A DNA stretch of 64,000 bases from Phoronis australis (Eukaryota; Phoronida; Phoronidae), in the NCBI GenBank assembly GCA_002633005.1, contig NMRA01000224.1, positions 379,072-443,071 on the forward strand, in the 5' to 3' direction. This document shows, in pieces, positions 23,218 to 38,200 of the stretch. The position numbers were made by a program, and so were the translations under genes. The notes under the pieces were generated by a model. The model ran no database searches and had not been told where the DNA came from. It saw only the letters and a list, made by a program, of their open reading frames with translations. The first letter of the stretch is position 1. The number at the start of each line of letters is the position of its first letter.

Positions 23218-26200
23218 CTGAAATGAAAATAGACTTAAGTCTGAAATGCACACAGTAGAATGTCCCTTTTGAAAATTGATATACATGTACGTGTACAGAC
23301 TGAAGATGTCACCATTGCCAGCTCTATGACGTGGTAAGGACATCAAAATTTTATTTTTGAACAGAAGCGTAAACCCTGAAAACGCAATACAGATGACGTT
23401 TTTTCCCTTTTTGGTCGCAAGCGTAGAGCGGGGGGCACCCAGGGCAATTCTTACTTGTTTTCTTTACGGGTGGTTGAACATGTCCAAACGATAAGAAAGT
23501 GGAAAATTGCCGTCTTCACAACAAAAAGCGAAATTTTCAGTCATCAGGTGGTGTAGAATAAGGGCTTCCACAGGTGGTGTAAAATAAGGGTTTCTCAACT
23601 CGTCATTCTAGGCATGCGTGAGCAGAATAACCGGAAGCCAGTCAAATAGGTAAAATTTCTGCTATTTGTACTTTTGAACCTGCGCGACAATTTACGAACC
23701 CGTTGTGTCATTCACGGGAACAGTGTCAACGTTTTCCCAGCCTTGCTTTAAAGTTTGAATGGTAATGTTGTACGGGGTATCGGCCATTAGTTGTGTACAC
23801 GTGGCGTTGTTTTGCTGCGTCAGGCTGGTTGCCGTGGCAATACCGTTATGGCTGCATACCATAATGTAACCGTCTTTGTTTCCCCGAGCTTGAGTCCATC
23901 TGGCAGTGATCGACCACGCCGTTTTTTCTGATACTTCTACATTAGTGGCAAGGTCGAGCTCTGAAAATATGATGAAATAAGCAAATTCATTTAAAGAAGT
24001 CGCCCCAACCAAAAAAATCACCCAAACGCCTCTTACACGTGCATCTAGATGAATGAAAATTCGATTGCACCATTGGCAAGTAGAGGCCGACACCAAACAA
24101 TGCAATTAGCGCCTAGGTTCTACTATGACAACCAGGGTTCTTAACTTCATGCCACACGACCGTTTCTTTAATTTCCTCCAGAATGGAAATCGTGAATTCT
24201 CTCCAAAATTCCTGACTCGCAGGTCAATCAATTCATTTCAGAGCCATCATCCTAAACGGCGCTAGTAAGATAAACACCCACTTTTCGCGCAGTTTTGCGT
24301 GCTCTGGCGTGTTCTCGCCAATCTCACGAGAAATTAGCTCTACGAAATGCACCTAAATACTCACTGGAGGTTGTTTCCGTTTCCTACCAAAGAACCTCAC
24401 TTCTAATCCTGTACAGGATAGGCTAAATTATATCAATCACCGTGAGGAAACATAATTTCAGAATCTAGTTTTGCCATTTTGGTGGTTTGGGGAACTGGCA
24501 GGAAACAGTCACTTTTGAATGTTTGCCAGCCGTTTTGGACCCTCGCTTTCATTTTCCAATGGAAGTGAAGGGATCAAATATACTACCCAGTTGTTCACGG
24601 TTCCTAAACAGCACGGAAATTTTGTGTACTTATCGGGCGGTCCGTCGATCGTCCATTTCTTCTATTATTACACAAACATTGATAATTTTGTCCTTTGATT
24701 GGCTGAACTGACACGGAACTACAACTTCCCATATAGCGGCATATTGAGGCACATCGTCCAACTTAGTGAAGAATATTACTTTCATTTCATGCCGCCCGGA
24801 CGTCAGATTCGCGATTTGACCAATCAGACGCTGTACAAAAGATAAACCATCACTACGAAGTGTGCAGATGATGCCAGTACATCAAAGCAGCTACATACAA
24901 TCTAATGTAATGAGAGACGGAGGGAAGAAGCGTCAGGGGTAGTGTAATAAACCACTAACTGACCGATCTCTACTGCCACAATTGAACTACCGCCTTTACA
25001 AACTTTCGACAAACAAACTATACGTTTTACTCGACAACGCGTTGTTTGTCGTGTAAAATGGCGGCTTGGAAACGAAGGTGTCTCAATAATGCTGCATTCT
25101 GATTGGTCAGTTAAGCAGTCATTCGAGATACTGTCGATAGGCCAATTTACGTGTCGTCTGTATTTTACCAGCCTCATTCCACTCGGAGGAAGAGCCTGCG
25201 CCAGTACCGTTTGTGGCCTTTTGAAACTGCCCAAGCCGTGAGAGTCTTTTTATTTTAAATAGTTTATAATTTCTTAATCCAAATAGTATACGACCACGAC
25301 AATCCACTCTATGACATTTTGTGGACATCGGTCACAGTCTATGTCGGATGACAACGGATCACAAGCTAAGCCTGTATATCAGGTCCTACGTGGCGAAGGT
25401 GATGCTACTGCTTCAGTAGCTTTTCCAAGGTTATGTTTCCCACTTTCTAAAATCTCACAACTTACTTGTTTTTAGGCTTATCTCCTCTGTCGCAACAGCA
25501 ACGAAATTCTTCCTCGTTGTTGTTACCGTAATAGTGTAAATAGAGCCAGGAGTAGTTGGGGAGCAGGTGCCAAATTCATTCTCTTTGTCAACGCTTGTCT
25601 GAATAGGCCTTTCCCCCTGTATCCAACACTTTAAAATGTAACCATCCCTGTAGCCTTGCGCATGCGTCCATGAAACGTGAATGGCGTCCGCAGAAACCAA
25701 CGTCGTAATGTTCGACACTCTCGATGTTGCTGAAATGCAAAACAATGGAGTGGGCGCTGGACTGAGACAACTCTTGGGGGAGTGGGTTTCCACCTCCGTT
25801 GGGACAAGTAATGTAGCGACACAACGCAAGGCGTGGCATCACTGGTCATAAAGTCTTGGTTTACTGAACAGTTGCATTCAGGGCATGTTTTATACTACCT
25901 GTTGTTCTTGTGAGCTCACTATTCTAACTGGGTACATGTACCTCTCAACAATTCGAGGGTTCACAAATTCGACAAATGTTAATATTTTTAAGGTCGGAAG
26001 GTTCGCGCTGACTCACAAATCGCAGGCAAATTTGTTTCAGACAGGCCTGGAGCTCACTATATTAGTGTAACAGGAGTGCCCTGGACATGATTATGTAAGT
26101 AAGATATATGCGCCCTCTAGTGGTCAAGCTGTGTATTACGTATGGAATTTTCCTATGATGTTGAGTCCTTTGGACATGGCCAAATATGGTCAGAGCCTAG

Positions 26201-29200
26201 GAGCTATGGGCCTCGCCCTTCAGATCGTGTCTGATTGGTTGAAATTGTGTACTTAAGCTTTGTCTCTGTCAGACACGAGGAGTCCAGTCGCAGAGTTCAA
26301 GAAGCAAACATGTACACCTTCACTCACACCAAATTGCAACTGTTTGTGCAGCTTTCGGGCTCCTCCCGAACTTGGTTGCCAACAGTTTAGCCCCATGCAA
26401 TTCTCGGGCTCCTCCCGAGCTTGATTGCATCTCACCTTTCGGATCTGAATAACCAAATTGCCCCGTTCTTGCACACACAACTATTAATCAGCGACTGGCT
26501 TGCCCGTGTATCAGAACTGTATAAATCACAACGCTGCGATACTAAATCATGGAACAACTGGATTGCTTGTAAGTGTGGAATATTGTAGTTATATATTCTT
26601 ACAATAAACCTATGTATTATTCACCAACTTTTAGTTTTCAACATCACCCTCAGTCCGCACCGGGCTCGTAAAATCGGGGCGCCTTGGTCGTAGATACCGC
26701 CCCCGTTACATTAGGAACATTTTATCCAAAATTTCTATCACAGTCATGGTTGTCACGAAAGTTCCAAGCCAATTAAAACTAACTTTACTGACTGATGAAC
26801 CTTCGGACTTGCGAACATTTGGACCAATGATCATCAGATTTCAAACCTTGTAACATGAGGACCTTCGGACTAGTAGACCTCTGGATTCTCGACCTATCTA
26901 AAGTCAATTTGATGCCAAGATATTGAAGTTCACTTCTCTTAGATAAATCTCGAACTGCACTATAATCATTAAATTCACTCTAATTAAGATATAATACTCA
27001 AATTCTGGGTTGCGCGGGAACTTTTTCCTATTCTCACATAACGTGGAATGTGTTACGACACGACAGAGTGCGTAATTTTTTGATACATGTATTACATGGG
27101 CGAATCACAATAGTGCAAAATGGACATCCATACGCCATACATTTTATCGTCTGCAAAACACTAAAACAACCTAACGCGCGCCAACCAAACAAGAGAAGGT
27201 GACAAAGTTATGATTGACAAATCGGGTGTCGTAACTGTACGTACTCGCAGTCGGAAGGACATACAAACAACTTCTTAAACGGACGCATTTTCGGCGATGA
27301 ATTCCATATCCATGTTCATTCAAACGGAGACGAGCCCTATTTCAAGAAACGCGGCAAGACTGTCTAGCTGTGCTGTCTCAAGATCAATTCAGTGCTCACG
27401 CGCCAGGAAGCCTTGCTGACTCATTTATAAACATTTTTAAAGTTTTAATATTACAACTTCAAAGGCTACTTATTAGATTCTTACTTGAATATTTGCTACG
27501 AAACAGGGTGCAATTTACTATTGCTAAGTTTAAAATAAAACTATTAACAAAAAGTAACCGAATTACTTTACATTGCGTACGCGTGTTTTTACAACAGTTG
27601 CGTCGTGTGGTTAGGAGTGGTTTTTCAGAAAAAAAGATCGTTTTTTAGGGTTCATGTGAGGAAACAAATCTTACACTCGTCTCAAATTTATGACATGGGC
27701 AAAACCTCTTAGAAATTTTGTCAAAATCCCTCGGCAAGCCTCGAGATTTTGACTGTCGGACGATTGACTGTTCTTTGGTTTGTTTAAAAGGTAGCTATGC
27801 TTTGAGTTTGTGCTTAGATGGAGAGTGAATAATCAAATCCAGTAATTAATTAATTAGACAAATGAAACCTGTTGTTAATTAAGTCATCAACTACAAAGAA
27901 GAGTAACTACACTAGCGCCCTCCTTAAAGATTACCTCAGTCAATCAACCAAAATAATCAAATGTCTTATCAGCTATCTAAGCTAGGACTCTCCACTTGTT
28001 GGACTTCTATTGGTGAATCTTCGAACTACACAGCCTGTATAGCGACAGTGTACTTGCTGGTCACCGTGTCTGGTGATGCAACACTTGCAGGTAACTTTCT
28101 TCTGCCCACGATTCTTCTTGCTGGTCATAGTGTCTGGCTGGTGACGCAAAACTTCAGGTAGTCTCTTACTACCCAAAATGTAAGTGACAAGCTCTTAGTT
28201 AACTTCCTGTTCGTTAACCCTTGCCCTTGCCAAGATCCTTTCTACAATCTTCCACGAGATGGCTCTGTCGTACAATTTTCCCTGTACACTGTAGCAACTC
28301 TTCATGCTTCAACTACTATAGCTCATCTGAAATTCTTTTTGACTTAAGCCCATATTATAATATTCTACTTATTTAGTGATTGGTTAATAAAAACCACATT
28401 ATCATATCCAATCATATCATTGGCTGTTACAGTTTGTTTTCAGAATTTTCTAGAATCTCTAGAGCACTTTGACCCCAGAACCCAAAGTTGTAAACACCAT
28501 CTAAAAATAGATTTTGACGTTAAAGTACATGTCAACAAGTCTGAACCCATGATTTAAAAGTACATATGCACAAACTTTAGGCAACTTAAAATGCATCTAT
28601 TCTAATTAATTATTTAATCAGTATTTATTCTGACATTGACGAAATTTTTAAGAGGTTTTGCACATGTCATAAACCTAAGACTCGTGTAGGATTCTCTATT
28701 TACGTCACAAGAAGACAAGGCTTGACGGCGTGTTGTGGTTGACTGCTGGCCTGGGTTGTTCAATTTCATGCCAGTCAACTGCAGTAGCACTCTGTTTGAC
28801 CTTGTCCTTCGGACACGACATGGATATTGTATTCACTTCATATGAATACATAAAAACAAAATTATAATCTTCCGTAAAGGAGGATATTTAAGAAATTATG
28901 AAAAGTGGGACATATTCGGGGAAATTGTACCAACAACTTCAGAGTATAATTATTTAGGAATCAAGTTTACCCCCAAAGGGTGTGTTTACAAAGGCGCAGA
29001 AAAAAATTAGCTGATAAAGCAGGAAAGGCTATTTTTGTACTGAAAAAAAAAACACGCGCACACGGCTTAATACACTGACGTTCATGTGTAAGTGTGGTTA
29101 AAATTGTTTGATGAAAAAGTATTACCGATTATGTTGTATGGTTCTGAGATCTGTGGATTTCATCCTGCGGCACAAGACATTGACATAGAGCACAATAATT

Positions 29201-32200
29201 TTTTAAGTTCCTATTGCAACGTAGAAAGCATATTCCAAACGTTTCGGTGAGAGAGAGTTTGGTAGAATCACGATGAAGGTACACTTATTATTGAGAATTG
29301 TTAAATACTGGCTAGAGATTGTCAAAATGCCAAGCCATCCTCAGATCAGCGTATGCTATAATGTGCAATGTGAAATGGCTGAAGAAAACATGTGTTGATG
29401 GGCTGTAGACGTCAAACGATTGTTAAATGCGGATGCTTTTGGAATTGTTTGGGCACATAGAGGCGTAGGCGATACTACCTCATTTATATGTGAATATCAG
29501 CAACGTCGCTCTGACCTTGATATCCAGAATTGGAGAAACAATATCTTCCCTATCGTTAGATGTTTAAAAAGTGGCAAAATTGATTTTGTTTTTGAAAACA
29601 CATAACAAGCCTAGAAAGCAGTTCATTTAGAACAGCTTTCGCAAGATTTAGATGTTCAGCTTATTCTTTAATGATAGTTAAGGGAAGACATTTTGTCTTG
29701 ATAGAGAGGAGAGAACAGGGCCCTGCTTCACTGGTGGAAAGGTGGAATCAGAAATACACTTTCTTCTCGAATGTAAATTATATTCTGATTTGCGCATATA
29801 GTTTGTACCTAGATTCAATAGAGTGGATGAAGCAGTATTCAGGGATCTCCACCTACAGACCCATGATTTAAGTAAGTTGAGAAAAAAGGCTAAATGTTTA
29901 ATTATTGCTGAAAACGTCGAAACCAGTCTGTGATGTCAAGTGGTATTTTTTCAGATATCCTGTACTCTCTGCCTATTTACGTGAAATACACATTTACATG
30001 TCAATACGCAAGAGTGGAATATTGGAAAACTGGTTCTAGAACTCCATCATGTGGCACATGGTTTACGGGGAAACCATCTCGAGACGTTTCCAGTGGGTGG
30101 CGGCCGGTGACTAAATACCTAGTAGCTCACGTTTTTAACCCTTATTAGTTGGTTAGAACTTGTTATAACGAAGCCGTCAGTACCTACAGGTTAATTCTAA
30201 CGAAATATGTAGACAAAAATTCGCAAAAATCACCACTTGTCACGAACTGGAACCGAGTGATACTGCGCGAGTTTAGGTTGCCGCAAAGTCGGAAGTGAGA
30301 TTCATTAAGGAACGATTGAATAACAAGGCCGACTATTCGACATGGCTGAGCGTATATTCCTGGGAGTAATTAACTCTGGTAAACAGCATAAACATATCAA
30401 AGGACATGCAATATCGAAATGGTTAAGTAAAATTACTATTAATACTGAAAGAATATTCTAACAATTTGAAAATATACTGAAACTAAATTTAGACACGAAA
30501 AAACTAAGATACCGATGTACTCCGGCGACTTTGTTAGGCAGCTGACGGCCAACAATGAGCGACGGCCTATTTCTTATAGTATAGGCGGAATAACTTCAGA
30601 AAGAAAACTTGGTATGGTGCCAAACTGTATAATATTAATATTAATGAGTTTAAAGTAAAAGGATGAATTTACATTCAGCCTGAAGCATTCGTATTAAGAG
30701 CTTGTTCGCGAATGGACCAGGCAGAGGGTGATAAACGCTATGTCACAGATTCTCTTTATATTTTGTCTGTGAGATGACACTGACCCCACTGACTCCAGAC
30801 CACCTTTATTTTTTTTCAAAACGCCCCCTTTTGGTTTCCATGGATACTATTTGTTTCCGACAAGTTTTCAGCCTGGCGGCACTTAAGTTTTAGTAAAATT
30901 CCGACAGTTAAGTTACGCAGTGGAAGTAACGTTGAAATATTGAACCTGTGTTATTGATCAGGTGTGACCTTCGTCTACTTTATTCATGAAAATTTAAAAG
31001 ATTTCGATAATTTTTTGTCTGTTTTTAGAGCCGCATAAGATGAGTACTTTTAGTGATTTTGGAAACTNATAAACTACAGTTCAAAACACTACCCCTGTTT
31101 GCGTTTTCTATCGCGAAATTTTTATTTTTAGACAACAGAAGTATCCACTGTAAAGTTTTGTCACGTTTCAAAACATTTTTGTCTAATAATGGAAAATTAA
31201 AGTCAATTTAGCAAGTGATTATTTTCCCGGCAAAATGACATTTGGCAACTGACGGGAAAACGGAACTTCGCCGGTTGTCTCCGTAGTACAGGTGAGGAGG
31301 GCACTATTTTGAGATAAAATGTTTTTGATTGTTGAAGCTCTGACGTATGTGGTGTTTTTCTCACTTTACACTTTTAACGAGCAGTAAGGCCGGTGCTGAA
31401 TAGCTACCAAGATATGACGTAGCAATTAAGCTGCGGGTAGTCACGCTGGTACTTTGCATCAGTTTCACGATATGGCGACAAAGACGAGAAATTTGCCGAT
31501 CTAAAAAGGATTTTCCTCTAATTTATTAACAGAAAAGGTACTGTTGCTTAAATTTGACGCGCCCTCTCCACGTCACGAGTTAGGGCAACTCGGAGTATTT
31601 GGCTGCGGGAGACCGATGCGACGTATTCACAAACTTATAACTGCATTAAATATCACTCGTCATATGCAACGAACAGATAAATTTTGGACAATAGATAATC
31701 AAATTTGTATAAAAAGAACCAAAAACAATGTACAAACAAAATAACAATGTTTTTACGCTCACTGAGATATCAATACGTCTTCTAGGACAACATCCACCAT
31801 TTAGGAATCGTCCCTTAACTGATGCACAAGGTCACAAAACTATAAGGAATAGCTGATGATTTCCCGATTTCGGCCGAGATACAAAACTGTGCTCAAAAAG
31901 GCCTTTAGTTTGATAACAGAAAAGATATAAACATCATGCCGTGTTACGTATTACTTAATTTGGTATATACTTTCAAGTTTTTAAACTAGAGTACCCTTTG
32001 AGATAAAGACTTTAAGTCAGAGGATTCGAATTACGGTAGTTTTTTGAGATTGTCTGAGATTAAAACCATTGGGGGAATTCATGATCGTTCAGAGGGAATG
32101 TTTTGGCCGGATGAGGGTAATTTCATGAGATTTTCAGAGGGGAAAGAGGCCGATATCGGTTTTTGGACTAATGAACAATATAGTGTTGTATCAAATCTGA

Positions 32201-35200
32201 CATGCGGAAGTACCTTTCGCGCGCCCATTACTCTAGAGAGCGCCAATATGAAAAGCCCGCTATTCCGCTAGAAGGAAACCAGTTTCGCAATGATAGGCAC
32301 TGTGACGGAGAATTTCTAATAAACCACAACATGACGTCAACATGAATCTAACCCCACTGTCATAAATTTGGGTCTTTTCCAAAGATTACCCCCCTCGAGT
32401 GATGACGTAATATGTGAACGCTCCCTAAAAACATCGCGTAAGTAAGTCAATTTTCAACATACATGTACTAAACAATAAATCGTTGTTAGTTATGATATAC
32501 GTTCCACTTATTAGATATTGTCAAGCTTACATTCACTGGAATTGCAAATAATGGATAGCACTTTCAAGAAACACATTCGTACTACCAGGAAGAGATCAAA
32601 CCATAACCCTGAGATGTTCAGCGGCAGATGGAAAGGGGGCGACCTGGTAGCGTTGGATTCAGAACCCAAAGAGAGCGTTGCTGAGGTCAAATTCCAGGAC
32701 GCTAGGGTGTTGCTGAGATCTAAAAGCCAGGTGCCTCCGGTCGGAGCTGAACCCAGGTTGCATTCGGCCAACAGGCAATTACCATTTGGCAAGTGGCTTA
32801 GAGAGGCTTTATCTGACTGCACATGTCCTCACAACCAGAAGTCACGTTTCACAACACTACTCCCCTTCTGCGGAACAGGCGCTCCCCGGCTTTTAGATCT
32901 CAGCAACACCCTAGCGTCCTGGAATTTGACCTCAGCAACGTTCTCTTTGTGTTCTGAATCCAACACTACCAGGTCGCTCCCTCTCCATCCGCCGCTGTAC
33001 ATCTCAGGGTTAATCGTGGATTTTTCCTTAGTTTGGCGCATATGTAGAAAATTTATCTCTTCCTTTTACTACTAGCGACACTAAAACTGAGAATAAAGAA
33101 CTTTCTTACTTTCATTTCACCTGGGTACCAAGATTTTTAAAATACATTTCAATTAGTTTCTTACCATATATGCATGTCTTGCGTCCACTGGTTTTCAATT
33201 TCAATAAAATCTAACAAGCCTTTTTTGAAAATTTTGGAGGCTCGACTGCTTAGACCCATTCTAGTATTGGTAAACAGTGATGATGATTCGGGCACTGGAC
33301 CCCCTGCCGCCATGAAAAATCTTACACGAAGACCTTGACTACAAACTGATCAGCTTTTAAATGAGTAGCAGACTCAATATTTCTAAAATAGCAAACTTCA
33401 TAGGACGACCTAAAATAGCACAATTTTGGATATCATTGTTTTACCTCAAGTTTTGAGTGAACCATTTGTTTTGGTTTTTGAAATGTTTACACGTGAAAAC
33501 ACCATGAGGTAAAGGGGTTCACTGATTGGTTCATCTGAACGATAAGTCAGCGGCGGTGAACATTACCAACAATGTACAATGTATCAATCATTGAACGCCA
33601 TTCGCTCCATGATGTAGTCATGTGTAATTTTGAAACCTTCCTGAACGTACGCGTGTTTTAGAACCAAAGTTTGACTCCCAAACATGAACCAAAATGAAGT
33701 TTTTGACGATCGTACCGCAAAGGCTTTAAGGACTAATCCTGCTAAAATAGCGAAATGCTTACTAGTGCGAGTCGAATCATCGCTGACATGTAAGGAAGTG
33801 TTGCTCCTCCAACCCCTTTTGCTGGTAATGACTTTAACACTGTGCGCGGTTGCCGGCACGAGTCCCGTACAGTTGGCCGTTGCGACGTTAGCGGGCACAT
33901 GGACTTCAACGACGTGATTGGCTTTGCATTGTAATGTGTACCTGTCTTTGTCGCCGTCTGCATGCTGCCACGTCACCATCAGAACAGTGTCGGTACGGAG
34001 GATTATTGTAACCGAATGTGCTGCTGCTAAGGCTGTGAGTGCGATTCGTTAAAGAGAGACGTCACAGGCTTATTTCATGTAACAGGCCTCCGGTTCAAAT
34101 TACAAAAATACATGTAAGTACATGTAAAAATCCTAGAATATCACAACAAAAAAAATTATTCTATTTCAGTACGATCAATTCCAGTACCTTCACCCAATCT
34201 CACTTCATTCAAACCCATGTCTTCTTCACCAAAAGTAATAATTTTGATAAAAACAGCTGTGTACAGTGTCATTCGACTTACAGAAGAGATTAAACGGTTC
34301 AACATGGACATGGAGCTGTGAAGAAAAAACTGTCTCAACGTAGACGTACAGACATTTCTAAGACTGTCATACCACTGTCTGCGTAATGCATGGCGACTTG
34401 TTTTCTTTCTTACCTTTCACCAAGTTTGAAACTTAGGCAGGGTTTAGTAGCTCTCTTGCGGCTAGAAAAATCTAGCTAAAATCATGAAAATACATGGCAA
34501 TATTTCGCGTAATCTCGCGAAGTGTAGCTTTTCTAGCGAGGTCTCAGCGAGAGGTACTAGCCTTACTGAACTCTAGCTTCTTTTTTCATTTTTGTCCAGA
34601 GCTGCGCCTAGTAATGGTTTGGTTAGTGGCTCAAATCTATAGGTTATTGGGCTTAAAGAATAACCCGGTGCTCAGTGCATAGGAACACGAATGGCATTAA
34701 TTAGAGGTGAAGGTCTGTGACGTCACTTTATTCCTACGTATTTGTGACAACGTACCTCTCGGAAAGAGTTTCATTTGCTTACCAGTTTTTGTAGATTCAG
34801 AAGTTAAGTTAGGCGTAAACGCGTCTCTCCAGCCAAGCTTCCGAGACGTTATTCTAACAGTGTACCAACTGCCTGGCGTAAGGCCAACACACGTGGCCCT
34901 TCGAACGCCCCTCTTCACTACAGCCATGTTTCCAATCGCGTTTCCTTCGGCCATGCATTGCACCAAGTAGTTCTCTTTATCCCCGAACGCTTCTGTCCAT
35001 CTGACTTCAAGACCATCCACTCCTTTTGGAGTAACCGAGGTAATAGTTGCTCTAGTCAACTCTGCAAACATCCAACCTTATTCACAAAAATTGTCCATTT
35101 TTACAATATTTCACTTGTATTTAGCAAAATACCTTATCTTCATTCTCAGGGAACTTCTAATACAAAATATATACCACGTGGCGAGAAAAAAAGATTTAGC

Positions 35201-38200
35201 AGAACCACCTTGGAACCGCACAACCGCGTGAATATTTGTATACTACTTATCCAAGGTCAAAGGTTAAAGGGCTTTCAACTAAATCGAATCTCCCGCCAGG
35301 TACAGAACAGCTTCGTATACCCTCGGTCCTTTCATTCACAAAGTTGCCATAACATTGAACCAACGAGGTGTACTTATGATAGAATGGTTCCGGGGAAAAC
35401 GAAGACAAAACGTAGTTTTGATCCTAAGGGAGTTGTGCGTCTACATGCATACGACCGTTGGCGTTGAAAACGAATGCTACGAGTCGCCTCAGGCTTCTTT
35501 GGTCACGAACATAGAAAGTTGTGAAAAGAGATAAATCTTCACCCTAATTCCTTATTTCAATTAATAAGTTGACATTTCGATGTTTCAATCTCATGCTAAC
35601 GACATACTTTAACCACCGATTAGATTATTGTAATCCATTTCTTTTTTTAGAATTTGATTCAATATAATAGGTGCAGTACAGATCACACAATTACAGATGC
35701 TTTTTGTTCTATTCAAGGAACAGTTAAGGTGTTAACTTACAGTGCTAATATGTACAAAGGTAATTTGACAATGGAGGAAAGATAAACATAGTTGAGGCTA
35801 GGATTCCTTAGACTACGCCAACAAGGTCAAGACCTTGCCAGCGCTCTATAAATTCACAGCACTTCATTTTGTTTATATATATAAATCGTTCAGTAGAAAT
35901 GTAGAAAGCAACTTCCTTTTTAAACATTGCAAGGCACGGATGTTTGCACTTCAATCTTTGTTCATAAATGTGGTATTTTCCGTGGGAAAGAATCATACTT
36001 TGTAAAACTGCCTTCACCTGAACACCAAACAGAACTGATTTTACAGACAGTTCTAAATTAATTACAACAGCATCTTCGAGCCAGTTATTTACATTATTCC
36101 AAAACTGCTGAGTTTCGCTACAAGATCAGTACACATGGACAATAGATTCAATTTCACTTAAGCAAAAAGTGCACAATGAGCTATCAATTACGCCAATCTT
36201 GTATAAAAATTCATTACAGCCTATGATTCCGTGAATCAGCCTAAACTGGAACCATCTCAGAGAAGCATCTTCTGTGAATGAATAGATGTAAAAAAAAAAC
36301 ATTGTGTAATCCATTTCTTACTTGGTTTCGTATCAGACTCCCACCACGTGACGTGTACAGGCTATGAACTTTGACCTACTTAGAAAGTAAGGCATAAACA
36401 ACAATAAAAAATGGCTGGGAACAATACATTTATTTGAAGTTTTAATGACAATTAAGTTAGTTACGCAAAGCAAAATCAATTGACATTGCGAGTGAACGTT
36501 GAAATAGCTAACATAATTAAGGAGAACAAGTTTTCACGGGAATAATTAACCGAAGATTTTGAGATTTTCACTTGTCCCAGTTTAATCGGCAAAATCGGCT
36601 TTATCTGAACTTAGGAACAATAGTTCTCAAAAACGGCTAAATGGATTTTGTTGAAACCTTCCAAACTTAATATTTAGTCATCAATCTCAATAACGCTGTT
36701 AGGATTTTTGATATAAAGACCTAGTTTTTGCGTAATGTGACAAACATGAATACGACTTCAATTTGTACAAAAATACCTTACGTTTTACGAGTTGATTTGT
36801 CATAGAAACCAAACAAACAGACTGATCGAAAATTCCTAACGGCATTTTTGAGGTAACTGGTGAGGTTTTCATTTAAAAAAGGTTTCAGGGGTTCTTTTGC
36901 TATGAATGTACCTTTCTTAAAAATGAAATTCTGACTTAAAAAGGTTTTTACATGAAATAATAATGGCCCATAAATACAAAAAGTATATTTATATTTCCTG
37001 GTCTTTGTTCTTTCATAAAATATATACTTTTACAAGTTGACAAAGCTTAGTTTTTTGATATCAAGTTAGAACGGAGGCCACTAAATAAGGTTGGAGATAA
37101 CAAAAACGTCTAAATGTAGCAGGAACACGAGAGCGACCTCTAACCGATGCAACAACGGCTTAATGGATTTCGTTGAAACCTTCCAAACTTAATATTTAGT
37201 CATCAATCGCAATAACGCTGTTAGGATTTTTGATTTAAAGGCCTGGTTTTTGCGTAATGTGACAAACACGAATACGACTTCAATTTGGACAAAAATACCT
37301 TACGTTTTACGAGTTGATTTGTCATAGAAACCAAACAAACAGACTGATCGAAAATTCCTAACAGCATTTTTGAGGTAACTGGTGAAGTTTTCATTTAAAA
37401 AAGGTTTCAGGAGTTCTTTTGCTATGAATGTACCTTTCTTAAAACTGAAATTTTGACTTAAAAAGGTTTTTACATGAAATAATAATGGCCCATAAATACA
37501 AAAAGTATATTTATATTTCCTGGTCTTTGTTCTTTCAGAAAATATATACTTTTACAAGTTGACAAAGCTTAGTTTTTTGATATACAAGTTAGAATGGAGG
37601 CCACTAAATAAGGTTGGAGATAACAAAAACGTCTAAATGTAGCAGGAACACGAGAGCGACCTCTAGCCGATGCAGCATCAAGTTTTGTAGGGGGAGACGT
37701 GGCGAAATGACAAAATGCTTACAAACATAGCTTTATTATTTTTGTACTAAACACAGATGAGTTGTAATTTTAAGGCATGTTAACTACACATGATTTATAA
37801 AACAAAACATTACAAATTGTCACCGGTTTTAAATCCGCCCTCAGAGGCGGACGGAATGCTTTTGTTATCCACCTGAAGCGATACCAAAAGGTAACCTTCG
37901 GTAACGATGCCTTCCATTACGGAAGGTTAATGTTTCACTTTATCATACTATGAATTCTGCCTTTCATTCAGTGGGAAGTTGACGATAATGACAGTCGTCA
38001 AAGTTCGCCTAATGCCTCTTGGAATAGCAAAGCCTACTGAGTAATCTTTAGTCATTACTGTTCCGAGGAAAGTTTTAACTATCATTGGTTTGCTGAAAAA
38101 TCTCTCAGGTCAATTTGCCACAGACACATTACCCCAAATTTTCGTGTAAAATAACGTTTTAAGGACAATCTCTTCTATTCAGTTTAGTTAAAATCGGATT

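Noticed and set aside
22275-23258. + strand open frames of up to 237 codons
   Set aside because: Antisense shadows of the receptor's last exon; the - strand frame has the membrane span and matches the upstream exon phase.
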